Counted from the stretch's first letter, positions 36,214 through 44,942 are shown. The stretch is DNA of 64,000 nt from Mycobacterium sp. (GCA_021732005.1 JAKFVT010000059.1:248001-312000); one strand, 5' to 3'. A program made the numbers and translations. Notes: generated by a model not told the origin, from the letters alone.

Positions 36214-36453
36214 GTGAATGCTGCCGTCATCCACGGTCTATTCGTGGGCATCCCGTTTGGGCTCGCCGCTGTGCTGGCCTTGCTGTTCATCCCCGGCAAG
36301 AGCAAGCACGCCAAGACCTACAAGCTGTCCGAACCTTGGACGCACGCGCCGATCCTGTGGGCGGCCGTCGACGAGGTGGTTCCCGGCGGTGGCCATCACG
36401 GTCACGGCTCGGCCGAGGTGAACGTGGGAGGTGGAGCAAGTGGCAAGTGGTGA
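36214..36453 (+). CDS. Single-helix membrane protein, probable cytochrome c oxidase accessory subunit (CtaJ-like)
   Basis: 79 residues from GTG 36214. One membrane helix (residues 5-26, HGLFVGIPFGLAAVLALLFI) is followed by a basic segment (GKSKHAKTYKLSEPW) and a glycine/histidine-rich end. In M. smegmatis a small protein next to pepN was found in the structure of the bc1-aa3 supercomplex (CtaJ, as I remember it), and this gene has the same position and build. The identification rests on position and memory. The end overlaps the next gene by 23 bases. Confidence 0.65.
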   Translation: MNAAVIHGLFVGIPFGLAAVLALLFIPGKSKHAKTYKLSEPWTHAPILWAAVDEVVPGGGHHGHGSAEVNVGGGASGKW

Positions 36454-36919
36454 CCACGGCACCGCGGTAGCGACCGTCGATCCGGCCAACCTGCCCTATG
36501 GCTGGGCGGTGACCACCAGCGGGCGCCTGTCCGGGGTGACCGAGCCGGGCGAACTGTCGGTGCACTACCCGTTCCCGATCAGCCAGCTGGTCGAACTGGA
36601 CGATGCGCTGAAGTACGGCAGCCGGCAGTCCAAGGCTCGCTTCGCCGTGTACATCGGCGACTTGGGCAGCGACACCGCGGCTCGGGCCCGGGAGATCCTG
36701 GCCGACGTGCCGACGCCGAACAACGCCGTGCTGCTGGCCGTGTCACCGGACCAGAAGGCCATCGAGGTGGTCTACGGCGCCGACGTGCGCGGCCGTGGAG
36801 CCGAGTCGGCTGCCCCGCTCGGGGTGTCGGCGGCCGCGTCGGCCTTCAAAGAAGGCAACCTGATCGACGGCTTGGTCAGCGCCGTGCGGGTGATGTCGGC
36901 GGCCATCTCCAGGCCGTAA
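36431..36919 (+). CDS. DUF5130 protein, possibly associated with complex IV
   Basis: 162 residues from GTG 36431 (GTG 36440 also possible). The fold is a TPM-like alpha/beta domain: SQLVELDDALKYGSRQSKARF, VYIGDLGSDTAARAREI and NAVLLAVSPDQKAIEVVYGADV. A C-terminal helix (DGLVSAVRVMSAAI) ends it. There is no signal or membrane helix, so a cytosolic domain is likely. It equals Rv2468c by position. I recall that the M. smegmatis homologue co-purifies with the respiratory supercomplex, which fits co-translation with the small membrane protein before it. Confidence 0.75.
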   Translation: MEQVASGDHGTAVATVDPANLPYGWAVTTSGRLSGVTEPGELSVHYPFPISQLVELDDALKYGSRQSKARFAVYIGDLGSDTAARAREILADVPTPNNAVLLAVSPDQKAIEVVYGADVRGRGAESAAPLGVSAAASAFKEGNLIDGLVSAVRVMSAAISRP

Positions 36920-37002
36920 ACAGCTGGTGTGCCGGCGCCGCTGGGAATACCCGCTCGCTGCCCGCCTCGCAGCGACAGTCACCTGGTGTAGAGGTGGTCT
37001 TG

Positions 37003-37067
37003 CGCGAGATTGAACTCACGCAGGGGAAGTTCGCGCGAGTAGGCGTTTGCGCGAGTTCAATCTCGCG
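37003..37067. repeat. 15-bp inverted repeat in a convergent gap
   Basis: CGCGAGATTGAACTC (37003-37017) and GAGTTCAATCTCGCG (37053-37067) are exact reverse complements separated by 35 bases that contain further CGCGAG units (TTCGCGCGAG and TTGCGCGAG). It lies between the ends of two convergent genes. It could be a bidirectional terminator, or a REP-like dispersed element; the arms look like a unit that might recur in the genome. Confidence 0.65.
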
Positions 37068-37114
37068 GGAAGCATCCGCGGGGATCGGTTGTCGCTCGAA
37101 GGCGGACACCAAAC

Positions 37115-37474
37115 TCATACCGCGGCTTCCGCCGCCGCCAGCAACTCTGCGCGGATGCGCACATACCGCTCGAGGAACAGGCGTTCGTCGAGCCGTTTGC
37201 GGCGTAGCCAGCCGGTGACCTCGTCGTTGCACTTGCTGGCGTTGCACGCCCCGCAGGCGGGCACCACGTTGTCGATCGTGTAGCGGCCGCCCCGCGATAT
37301 CGCCATGACGCAGTCCCGTTGCAGCGGCTTACCCGTCGTCCCGCAGTACGCGCAGCCGTTCCAGGCGAGCTTCAGGGTGGTCCACTGCTCTTCGGTCAGG
37401 TCGTTGACCACCGCTTTCACCCGTTTGGTGCGTCTGCGGGCTGCGCGTGCTCGTCGGGTGTTTCTGACCGCCAT
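37115..37474 (-). CDS. Small HNH endonuclease
   Basis: 119 residues from ATG 37474. A basic N-terminus (RNTRRARAARRRTKR) precedes the HNH core: NGCAYCGTTGKPLQRDCVMA, with RGGRYTIDNVVPACGACNASK. The CxxC pairs, and the N/H of the third part, are in place, though the first His position reads Asp-Cys (RDCV), so activity is uncertain. The C-terminus is helical. It lies beside pepN on the same strand, 23 bases upstream of nothing recognisable; unlike the gene at 35564 it is not part of the M. tuberculosis order as I recall. Confidence 0.75.
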   Translation of the reverse strand: MAVRNTRRARAARRRTKRVKAVVNDLTEEQWTTLKLAWNGCAYCGTTGKPLQRDCVMAISRGGRYTIDNVVPACGACNASKCNDEVTGWLRRKRLDERLFLERYVRIRAELLAAAEAAV

Positions 37475-37497
37475 GGCGTGATTTTGGCAGCGCGAGA

Positions 37498-40059
37498 TCA
37501 CTCAGCGTCGAAGGCGCGCGCTTTCAGTGAGCGTTCGGTACCGGCCCGGCCTTCCAGCACGAGCCTGCGCAACGCCGTCGGTAGCTCCCCGGCCAGGAAA
37601 TTGTCCGCGGCCAGCAAGGCCTCGGAGCTGATGTCCCACGACGGGTACAGGCCGATCACCACGGTCTGCGCCACCTCACTGGACCGGCGCTCCCACACTC
37701 CGGGGATCGCCTCGAAGTAGCGCTCGGTGAACGGCTGCAACAGCGCGGCCTGCCCGGCCGGCGCGAACCCGCCGATGATCGACCGGGCGGTGATGTTGGC
37801 CAGGGTGTCGTCCTCGATCACTCGCTGCCAGGCGGCTTCCTTGACCGCGAGCTGCGGGCGGGCCGCCGCCGCCGCGGCCGCGTGCCTGCGACCGGCGGCG
37901 GTCGGATCGCGCTGCGCCTCGGCGTCGAGGAACGGTGTCTGCACGCCGTCGCCGTCGATGTCGCCGGACGCGGCCAATGCGGTGATGATGCGCCACCGCA
38001 AATCCGTGTCGATCACCAAGCCGGGCAGATTCACCTCGGCCGGCTCGTTGTCCAGCAGGGTCGCCAGCACCGCGACGTGATGCAGCTGCAGCACCGACGA
38101 GCACAACGCGTTGACGAACGCGAGCTGATGATCCGACCCGGGGGAGGACTCTCGCGCCAAGTCCAGCAGCCGGTCGGCGAACGCCGGCCACCCGTTGGCG
38201 CACGCCCACTGCGGATCGGCATAGGAATTCAGCGCGGTCTGCGCCTGCAGCAGCAGCCGCTGCGCCACCCCGACCTCGGTCTCGGCCTGCACGCCACTCA
38301 TCACCAGCGCCACAAAATCGCGGGCCTTCAGTTCGGCGTCGCGGGTCATCTCCCACGCCGCCGACCACACCAGCGTCCGCGGCAGCGGCTCGTCGATATC
38401 GGCGATGCGGCTCAGCGCGGTCCGCAGCGAATCGTCGTCCAGTCGCAGCGAGCAGTAGGTCAGGTCGTCGTCATTGACCAGAACCAGCTTGCCGCGGGAA
38501 ACCCCTTGCAGCGCGGGCACTTCGGTGACGGGCCCGGAGATGTCGAGCTCTTCGCGGTGCACCCGCACCAACTTGCCGGTCGTCGGGTCGTCGTCGTAAA
38601 TACCGACCGCGAGCCGGTGCACCCGGGTCTCGCCGGCCCCCGGCGCCGCGCCGCCCTGATTGATCGCGAACCGGGTGAACCGGCCCTCGTCGTCGACATC
38701 GAAGTCGGCGCGCACGGTGTTCAACCCGGTGGTCTTGAGCCACTGGCGGCCCCAGTCGGACAGGTCGCGCCCGGACGCCTTCTCCAACGCACCCAGCAGA
38801 TCGTCGAACGTGGCGTTGTCGAAGGCGTGCGCGGCGAAGTAGTCACGCAGGCCGGCCAGGAAGTGCTCCAGTCCGACATAGGCGACGAGCTGCTTGAGCA
38901 CGCTGGCGCCTTTGGCGTAGGTGATGCCGTCGAAGTTGACCTCGACGGCGTGCAGATCCGGGATGTCGGCGGCGACCGGATGGGTCGACGGCAGCTGGTC
39001 CTGGCGGTAGGCCCACGACTTCTCCACATTGGCGAACGTGGTCCACGCCTGGTCGTATTCGGTGGCCTCGGCCTGGCACAGCACCGAGGCGAACGTCGCG
39101 AACGACTCGTTGAGCCACAGGTCGTCCCACCACGTCATCGTCACCAGATCGCCGAACCACATGTGGGCCATCTCGTGCAGCACGGTCTCCGCGCGGCGCT
39201 CATAGCTGTAGCGGGTCACCTTCGACCGGAAGACGTAGTCCTCCAGGAACGTCACCGCCCCGGCGTTTTCCATTGCGCCGGCGTTGAATTCGGGCACGAA
39301 CAGCTGGTCGTACTTGCCGAACGCATACGGCACCCCGAAGTTGCGGTGGTAGAAGCCGAAGCCCTGCTTGGTTTCGGTGAACAGCCGCTCGGCGTCCATG
39401 TACTCGGCGAGCGACGAACGACAGAACAGGCCCAGCGGGATCTCACCGTGCTCGTCGGCGTAGACGTCGTCCCAGCGTGCGTACGGACCGGCGATAAGCG
39501 CCACCAGGTAGGTGCTCATCCGCGGGGTGGTGGCGAAGGTGTGCATGCCGTTGTCCGCAGACACCGTCGCGCCGTTGGAGATCACCTGCCAGTGCGACGG
39601 CGCTTTGACCGTCACGTCGAACGTGGCCTTCAGGTCGGGCTGGTCGAAGCAGGCGAACATCCGCTTGGCGTCCGCGGTTTCGAACTGCGAGTACAGGTAC
39701 ACCTCGCTGTCGACCGGGTCGACGAAGCGGTGCAGGCCTTCACCGGTGTTGGAGTAGCGGCACTCGGCGTCGACCACCAGGACGTTGGTCTTCTCCAGCC
39801 CCTGCAGCGCGATGCCGGTGGACTCGTCGTACCCGGACACGTCGATGTCGCGGCCGTTGAGCACCGCACTGTGCACGGTGTCAGCGGCCAGGTCGATGTA
39901 GGTGTCGGCGCCGGGCAGCGCCTCGAATTCGACGGTCGTCGTGGATCGGAAGGTCGTCTCTGAGCCGGTCGTCAGATCGAGGGCGATGGAGTAGTTGCCG
40001 ACGGTGACCAGAGCAGCGCGCTCGATGGCCTCGTCACGAGTCAGGTTGGGTAGTGCCAC
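37498..40059 (-). CDS. pepN: Aminopeptidase N (M1 zinc metallopeptidase)
   Basis: 853 residues. The exopeptidase motif GAMEN appears as NAGAMENAG; the zinc site is HEMAHMWFGDLVTMTWW with the third ligand Glu in LWLNESFA. The C-terminal helical domain (ERAP1-like) starts near residue 510. It removes N-terminal residues from peptides in the cytosol. It equals Rv2467. The divergent gap to the next gene holds a SigH-type promoter pointing away. Confidence 0.95.
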   Translation of the reverse strand: MALPNLTRDEAIERAALVTVGNYSIALDLTTGSETTFRSTTTVEFEALPGADTYIDLAADTVHSAVLNGRDIDVSGYDESTGIALQGLEKTNVLVVDAECRYSNTGEGLHRFVDPVDSEVYLYSQFETADAKRMFACFDQPDLKATFDVTVKAPSHWQVISNGATVSADNGMHTFATTPRMSTYLVALIAGPYARWDDVYADEHGEIPLGLFCRSSLAEYMDAERLFTETKQGFGFYHRNFGVPYAFGKYDQLFVPEFNAGAMENAGAVTFLEDYVFRSKVTRYSYERRAETVLHEMAHMWFGDLVTMTWWDDLWLNESFATFASVLCQAEATEYDQAWTTFANVEKSWAYRQDQLPSTHPVAADIPDLHAVEVNFDGITYAKGASVLKQLVAYVGLEHFLAGLRDYFAAHAFDNATFDDLLGALEKASGRDLSDWGRQWLKTTGLNTVRADFDVDDEGRFTRFAINQGGAAPGAGETRVHRLAVGIYDDDPTTGKLVRVHREELDISGPVTEVPALQGVSRGKLVLVNDDDLTYCSLRLDDDSLRTALSRIADIDEPLPRTLVWSAAWEMTRDAELKARDFVALVMSGVQAETEVGVAQRLLLQAQTALNSYADPQWACANGWPAFADRLLDLARESSPGSDHQLAFVNALCSSVLQLHHVAVLATLLDNEPAEVNLPGLVIDTDLRWRIITALAASGDIDGDGVQTPFLDAEAQRDPTAAGRRHAAAAAAARPQLAVKEAAWQRVIEDDTLANITARSIIGGFAPAGQAALLQPFTERYFEAIPGVWERRSSEVAQTVVIGLYPSWDISSEALLAADNFLAGELPTALRRLVLEGRAGTERSLKARAFDAE

Positions 40060-40080
40060 GCGTCCAACCTAGCGGCAGTG

Positions 40081-40106
40081 GGAACAGTGTTCTATTGGAA
40101 GGAGTT
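40081..40106 (+). promoter_or_regulatory. SigH-type promoter of the DsbA-like reductase gene
   Basis: GGAACA at 40081-40086 is followed after 17 bases by GTT at 40104-40106. The mycobacterial SigH consensus, as I know it, is GGAAYA with a 16-20 base spacer and CGTT. The start codon is 38 bases further on with GGAGGAG in between. The M. tuberculosis homologue Rv2466c belongs to the SigH oxidative-stress regulon. GAACA-G-TGTTC (40082-40092) within it is a small palindrome. Confidence 0.7.
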
Positions 40107-40144
40107 GTCTTGAAAGTCTGCGTCCATCGCTGGGAGGAGCTCGC

Positions 40145-40753
40145 ATGTCCGAGAAGTCAGTAGCCGGTTTTTGGTTCGACCCGCTGTGCCCGTGGTGTTG
40201 GATCACCTCCCGCTGGATTCTCGAGGTCGAGAAGGTTCGCGATATCGACGTCGACTTCCAGGTGATGAGCCTGGCGGTGCTCAACGAAGGCCGGGACCTG
40301 CCCGAGGAGTACCAGGAAATGATGAAGAAGGCGTGGGGCCCGGTCCGCGTCGCGATCGCCGCCGAGCAGGCGCATGGCCGCGAGGTCCTGTCGCCGCTGT
40401 ACACCGCGATGGGCACCCGGATCCACGACCAGGACAACAAGGATTTCGATGTCGTGATCGCCGAGTCGCTTGCCGAGGTGGGACTGCCCGCCGAGCTCGC
40501 TGAGGCGGCCACCTCGGACAAGTACGACGACGCTCTGCGCAAGAGCCATCACGAAGGTATGGACGCCGTCGGCGAGGACGTCGGCACCCCGACCATCCAC
40601 ATCAACGGCGTGGCGTTCTTCGGCCCGGTGCTATCCCGCATCCCGCGCGGTGAGGAAGCCGGCAAATTGTGGGACGCCTCGGTCACGTTCGCGGCCTATC
40701 CGCACTTTTGGGAGCTGAAGCGGACGCGGACCGAAGCTCCGCAGTTCGACTGA
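40145..40753 (+). CDS. Mycothiol-dependent DsbA-like reductase (Rv2466c type)
   Basis: 202 residues from ATG 40145, behind GGGAGGAG. The active site FDPLCPWCWITSRW has Cys15 and Cys18; the thioredoxin fold is split by a helical insert, and the cis-proline segment is VGTPTIHINGVAFFGP. Rv2466c in M. tuberculosis is a mycothiol-dependent reductase that protects against oxidative stress and activates certain nitro prodrugs. It has no signal peptide, so it is cytosolic. Oxidative induction through SigH is supported by the upstream promoter. Confidence 0.9.
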   Translation: MSEKSVAGFWFDPLCPWCWITSRWILEVEKVRDIDVDFQVMSLAVLNEGRDLPEEYQEMMKKAWGPVRVAIAAEQAHGREVLSPLYTAMGTRIHDQDNKDFDVVIAESLAEVGLPAELAEAATSDKYDDALRKSHHEGMDAVGEDVGTPTIHINGVAFFGPVLSRIPRGEEAGKLWDASVTFAAYPHFWELKRTRTEAPQFD

Positions 40754-40802
40754 AATATCTCCTCCGGTTGCGCGCCGGCCCGGTAGGGACAATTTTTAGT
40801 CC

Positions 40803-42212
40803 ATGACAGTGGCTGACCCGACCGAGCCGAGCGTGCAAACCGACGGCACTTACCGCGACAAGCTGGTGGCCGTCGAGCCCGGTGGCAACGAGTTCATCGC
40901 GCACGAGGATCGGCACGGGCACCCGCGCCAGCTGTTCTGGACGTGGACGTCACCCAATCTGGAGTTCGCGACGATCTTCGTCGGCGTGCTCGCGGTGGCC
41001 GTCTACGGCATGACCTTCTGGCAGGCCGTCGCCGGCATCGTGATCGGCACCGGGCTGGGCGCGATCGCGCACTACTTCCTGTCCGCCCGGGGCCCGCTGC
41101 ACGGCGTGCCGCAGATGGTGTTGGGCCGGTTGGCATTCGGGTTCAAGGGCAACGCGGTGCCGGCCGTGCTGATGTCGGTGACCGCCGGGGTCGGGTGGTT
41201 CGCCACCAACAGCGTCAGCGGTGCGTTCGCCCTGTCAACCCTTTTCGGCATCGGGCCGCTGGCGGCATTGGTCATCGTCGTGCTGATCCAGACCGGGTTC
41301 GCATTCTTCGGCCACAATCTCGTCCAGGCCTTCGAGCGCTGGTCGTTCCCGGTGCTCGCGCTGATCTTCGCGGTCGCCTCGGTCGTGATCCTCACCAAAT
41401 CCCACTTCGACGCACCTGCGATCGACGGCGGCGTCGGCGGTCTGGGCGGGTTCCTGCTGACCGTGGGCACCGCGTTCGGCTACGCGGCCGGCTGGACGCC
41501 CTATGCCGCCGACTACACCCGGTATCTGCCGGCCACCGTGTCGACGGCGCGCACCGGGTTGTTCGCCTCACTGGGGCTGTTCCTGTCGTGCACGATCCTG
41601 GAGATCGTCGGTGCCGCATCGGTGACCATCGGCCCGGCGCTGTCCGACAACCCCACCGAAGCGTTCACCAGCGAGCTGGCCTCGCCACTGGCCAAGGCCA
41701 CCCTGCTGGCCATCGCGGTGGGCGCGATCGCCGCGAATGCGATCAACATCTATTCCGGCGCAATGGCTTTCGTGACCATCGGCGTGAAGCTACCACACCA
41801 CATCGCCCGCGCGATGGTCACGGTGTTCTTCGGGGTCGCGGGCTTCGGTATCGCGTGGTGGGCGCTGGCCGATGCCGCCGCGAGCTACGAGGCCTTCCTG
41901 CTGATCATCGCGTACTGGATCGGGCCCTGGCTGGGCGTGGTGTTCGCCGACCAGTACCTGCGCCGGGGTCAGCCCATCGCCGGATTCCTCTACGACCGCA
42001 GCTACGCGAACTGGGGCGGATTCGCGTCGTTCGGCCTCGGCCTGGTGGTGTCGGTGTTGCTGTTCTCCAACCAGGAGAAGTTCATCGGCTACATCGCCAG
42101 GGCGGTGCCTGCGCTCGGCGACATCACCTTCTTCGTCGGCTTCCTGATCGCCGGGGCAAGTTATCTTGTGCTATGCCGATCGAAGATCGCCGCCGAACGT
42201 CACGCGGTATGA
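40803..42212 (+). CDS. NCS1-family nucleobase (purine-cytosine) permease
   Basis: 469 residues with about 12 hydrophobic segments. It starts with a soluble tail and RQLFWTWTSPNLEFATIFVG, followed by LGAIAHYFLSARGPLHGVP; QMVLGRLAFGFKGN and GWTPYAADYTRYLP are typical NCS1 elements. Related proteins carry cytosine, purines, allantoin or hydantoins with a cation. The stop overlaps the start of the deaminase gene (ATGA), a clear operon, so the cargo is probably the deaminase substrate, a cytosine-like base. Confidence 0.88.
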   Translation: MTVADPTEPSVQTDGTYRDKLVAVEPGGNEFIAHEDRHGHPRQLFWTWTSPNLEFATIFVGVLAVAVYGMTFWQAVAGIVIGTGLGAIAHYFLSARGPLHGVPQMVLGRLAFGFKGNAVPAVLMSVTAGVGWFATNSVSGAFALSTLFGIGPLAALVIVVLIQTGFAFFGHNLVQAFERWSFPVLALIFAVASVVILTKSHFDAPAIDGGVGGLGGFLLTVGTAFGYAAGWTPYAADYTRYLPATVSTARTGLFASLGLFLSCTILEIVGAASVTIGPALSDNPTEAFTSELASPLAKATLLAIAVGAIAANAINIYSGAMAFVTIGVKLPHHIARAMVTVFFGVAGFGIAWWALADAAASYEAFLLIIAYWIGPWLGVVFADQYLRRGQPIAGFLYDRSYANWGGFASFGLGLVVSVLLFSNQEKFIGYIARAVPALGDITFFVGFLIAGASYLVLCRSKIAAERHAV

Positions 42213-42655
42213 CGCCTGAAGGGATGCTCGACGTCGCCTACCAAGAGGCCCGAAAGGGCTTGGCGGAGGGCGGAATTCCGATCGGCGCCGCGTTGTTCAG
42301 CGCCGACGGGGAGCTGTTGGGCAGTGGCCACAACATGCGGGTGCAGGACGATGATCCGTCGATTCACGCCGAGACGGCGGCGTTTCGCAATGCCGGCCGC
42401 CAACGCGACTACCGCTCGACGATCATGGTGACCACGCTCTCGCCATGCTGGTATTGCAGCGGACTGGTGCGCCAGTTCAACATCGGTGCGGTGCTGATCG
42501 GGGAGAGCCGGACCTTCGTCGGCGGCCACGACTGGCTGGCCGAATTCGGCGTGGATGTCACGCTGCTCGACGACGAGCGCTGCGCGGCGATGATGGCCGA
42601 CTTCATCGCCGAGAACCCGGAACTGTGGAACGAGGACATCGGAGTCGCCGAGTGA
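42209..42655 (+). CDS. Cytosine deaminase-type zinc hydrolase (nucleoside/nucleobase deaminase)
   Basis: 148 residues from ATG 42209. The zinc site is HAETAAF and TLSPCWYCSG, with the catalytic Glu in HAE; PCWYC and the following QFNIGAVLIGE match yeast-type cytosine deaminase more than tRNA adenosine deaminase, and the C-terminal helix ELWNEDIGV is typical of that group. It probably deaminates cytosine to uracil in the cytosol. It is coupled to both neighbours (ATGA before, GTGA after). Confidence 0.88.
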   Translation: MTPEGMLDVAYQEARKGLAEGGIPIGAALFSADGELLGSGHNMRVQDDDPSIHAETAAFRNAGRQRDYRSTIMVTTLSPCWYCSGLVRQFNIGAVLIGESRTFVGGHDWLAEFGVDVTLLDDERCAAMMADFIAENPELWNEDIGVAE

Positions 42656-43605
42656 TCGCCACCATCGACATGTCCCGCTGGTACGCCGGGGGAGAGCAGG
42701 CCGACGCGGTCGCCGCCGAACTCGACGAGGGACTACAGCAGGCCGGTTTCATCCTGGTCACCGGGCACGGCATCGATCCGAATCTGGCGGCCGGCGTGCG
42801 GGCCGCGTCGCGGAGCTTCTTCAGCCTGCCCGACGACGTCAAGCGCCGGTACTCGGTGCCGGTCGGCGGACACGGCTGGATCGCTCCCGGCGCGGAAGCC
42901 AATGCCTACGCCGAGGGCACCGAGACGCCGCCCGACCTCAAGGAGAGCTACAGCCTGGGTGCGGAAACGGCTGTCGGCGACCCCGAGGTCGACCGGATCT
43001 GGTTCGCGCCCAACGTCTGGCCCGCCGAGGTGGCCGAGCTGCAGCCGCTGGTCAACTCCTACACCGCGGCCGTTCACCGGCTGGCCGACGATCTGTTGGC
43101 CCTGATGGCGCACGCGCTGGGGCTGGCGGCGAACCCGTTCGTCGCCCTGGCGGACCGGCCGACCTGGACGATGAACATCAACCACTACCCACCGGTCAGC
43201 GTCGTCGGCGAGCCCGAACCGGGCCAGTTCCGGATCGGCCCGCACACCGACTTCGGCACTGTGACGATCCTGGACCGCGAGCCCGGAGCCGGTGGGCTGC
43301 AAGTCTTTTCCGAAGCCGGCGGATGGGAAGACGCGCCGTACGATCCCGAGGCGCTGACCATCAACATCGGCGACCTGCTCGAGTACTGGAGCGGGCGACG
43401 CTGGCCGTCCGGGCGGCACCGGGTGCTGCCTCCGCAGCCGCACGCGCCCGAAGAGGACCTGATCTCGCTGATCTACTTCTACGAGGCCAACCACGACGCA
43501 CTCATCACTCCGCTGGAGCCGCCGGTCGGGCGGGTGCCCGGGTTGACGCCGGTGACGTCATCGGCGTTCATCAAGGAACGGTTGGACGCCATCACTGTGG
43601 GCTGA
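42652..43605 (+). CDS. 2-oxoglutarate/Fe(II) dioxygenase, isopenicillin N synthase-like
   Basis: 317 residues from GTG 42652. The N-terminal DIOX_N domain reads LQQAGFILVTGHGID and SRSFFSLPDDVKRRY. The iron-binding facial triad is His-x-Asp in GPHTDFG and a distal His in SGRHRVLPP; the co-substrate Arg and Ser positions lie just after. The enzyme oxidises a small molecule using oxygen and probably 2-oxoglutarate. Coupling to a base permease and a deaminase suggests action on a nucleobase or derived compound. Substrate unknown. Confidence 0.87.
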   Translation: MIATIDMSRWYAGGEQADAVAAELDEGLQQAGFILVTGHGIDPNLAAGVRAASRSFFSLPDDVKRRYSVPVGGHGWIAPGAEANAYAEGTETPPDLKESYSLGAETAVGDPEVDRIWFAPNVWPAEVAELQPLVNSYTAAVHRLADDLLALMAHALGLAANPFVALADRPTWTMNINHYPPVSVVGEPEPGQFRIGPHTDFGTVTILDREPGAGGLQVFSEAGGWEDAPYDPEALTINIGDLLEYWSGRRWPSGRHRVLPPQPHAPEEDLISLIYFYEANHDALITPLEPPVGRVPGLTPVTSSAFIKERLDAITVG

Positions 43606-43631
43606 CCGCGTGCCGAAGTAAGGTAACGGCC

Positions 43632-44111
43632 ATGCGTGTCTACCTCGGCTCTGACCATGCCGGATACGAACTCAAGCAAGCCATCATCGAGCACCTGAAA
43701 AACGGTGGTCACGAGCCGATCGACTGCGGCGCCTACAGCTACGACGCCGACGACGACTACCCGGCCTTCTGCATCGCCGCCGCGGTGCGAACCGTCGCCG
43801 ACCCCGACAGCCTGGGCATCGTGCTCGGCGGCTCGGGCAACGGCGAGCAGATCGCTGCCAACAAGGTGCCCGGCGCCCGCTGCGCGCTGGCCTGGAGCAC
43901 CGAGACCGCTTCGCTGGCCCGCGAGCACAACAACGCCCAGCTGATCGGCATCGGCGGACGCATGCACACCCAAGAGGAGGCGCTGGCGATCGTCGACGCG
44001 TTCCTGTCCACCCCGTGGTCGAAAGCACCACGGCACCAACGCCGTATCGACATCCTCGACGAGTACGAGCGCACCCACGTGGCGCCGCCGGTGCCCGGCG
44101 CCCCGGCCTGA
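43632..44111 (+). CDS. rpiB: Ribose-5-phosphate isomerase B
   Basis: 159 residues from ATG 43632. MRVYLGSDHAGYELKQ with the Asp-His pair, and the GGSGNGEQIAANKVPGARCA loop with the catalytic-base Glu (Glu in place of the Cys of other RpiBs), are those of the actinobacterial type. It interconverts ribulose-5-phosphate and ribose-5-phosphate in the pentose phosphate pathway. It equals Rv2465c, with nei2 three bases downstream on the same strand. Confidence 0.94.
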   Translation: MRVYLGSDHAGYELKQAIIEHLKNGGHEPIDCGAYSYDADDDYPAFCIAAAVRTVADPDSLGIVLGGSGNGEQIAANKVPGARCALAWSTETASLAREHNNAQLIGIGGRMHTQEEALAIVDAFLSTPWSKAPRHQRRIDILDEYERTHVAPPVPGAPA

Positions 44112-44114
44112 CCT

Positions 44115-44906
44115 GTGCCGGAAGGGCACACCCTTCACCGGCTCGCGCGGCTGCATCAGCGCCGGTTCGCCGGCACCCCGGCGGCCGTGTCGAGTCCGCA
44201 GGGCAGGTTCACCGACGCCTCGATCGTCAACGGCCGGCTGTTCACCCACGCCTCGGTCTGGGGCAAGCACCTGTTCCACCACTACGACGGCGGCCCGATC
44301 GTGCACGTCCACCTGGGGCTGTACGGCACCTTCACCGAGATGCCGGTGCCGATGCCGCTGCCGGTCGGGCAGGTGCGCATGCGGATCGTCGGCGACGAGT
44401 GGGGCACTGACCTGCGCGGTCCGACGGCCTGCGAGGTGATCGACGAAGCGCAGGTATCTGCCATCGTGGCCCGGCTCGGGCCCGACCCGCTGCGCCGAGA
44501 TGCTGATCCTGCGCTGCCATGGACCCGAATCTCCAAGTCCCGCAAGACCATCGGCGCCTTGCTGATGGACCAGAGCGTGATTGCGGGGGTGGGCAACGTG
44601 TACCGCAGCGAATTGCTCTTTCGGCATCACCTCGACCCGTACCGGCTGGGCCGGGACGTCTCCGAGGCCGAGTTCGCCGAGGCTTGGACCGACCTGGTCG
44701 GGTTGATGAAGGTCGGCGTGAAGCGAGGCAAGATCGTGGTGGTGCGGCCCGAACACGATCACGGTGCGCCCTCGTACGCCCCGAACCGCCCGCGCACCTA
44801 CGTCTACCGGCGCGCCGGTGAGCCCTGCCGGGTGTGCGCGACCCCGATCCGGACCGCCGAATTGGAAGGTCGCAACGTGTTCTGGTGCCCCACCTGCCAG
44901 GTGTGA
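44115..44906 (+). CDS. nei2: Endonuclease VIII-type DNA glycosylase Nei2
   Basis: 263 residues from GTG 44115; the start is fixed because the catalytic Pro2-Glu3 pair (MPEGHTLHRLARLHQ) must follow the Met. The helix-two-turn-helix region contains AGVGNVYRSELLFRHHLDP. The C-terminal zinc finger has CRVCATP and FWCPTCQ. It excises oxidised bases from DNA and cuts at the site. It is Rv2464c by position and forms a short operon with rpiB. Confidence 0.92.
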   Translation: MPEGHTLHRLARLHQRRFAGTPAAVSSPQGRFTDASIVNGRLFTHASVWGKHLFHHYDGGPIVHVHLGLYGTFTEMPVPMPLPVGQVRMRIVGDEWGTDLRGPTACEVIDEAQVSAIVARLGPDPLRRDADPALPWTRISKSRKTIGALLMDQSVIAGVGNVYRSELLFRHHLDPYRLGRDVSEAEFAEAWTDLVGLMKVGVKRGKIVVVRPEHDHGAPSYAPNRPRTYVYRRAGEPCRVCATPIRTAELEGRNVFWCPTCQV

Positions 44907-44942
44907 TCAGCACCGCCGGGCGGCACCCGCGAGAATGCTTGT

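Noticed and set aside
37882..39963. 693-residue open frame on the plus strand over pepN
   Set aside because: It is an antisense shadow of pepN caused by high GC at third positions; no family motifs, and pepN is unmistakable.
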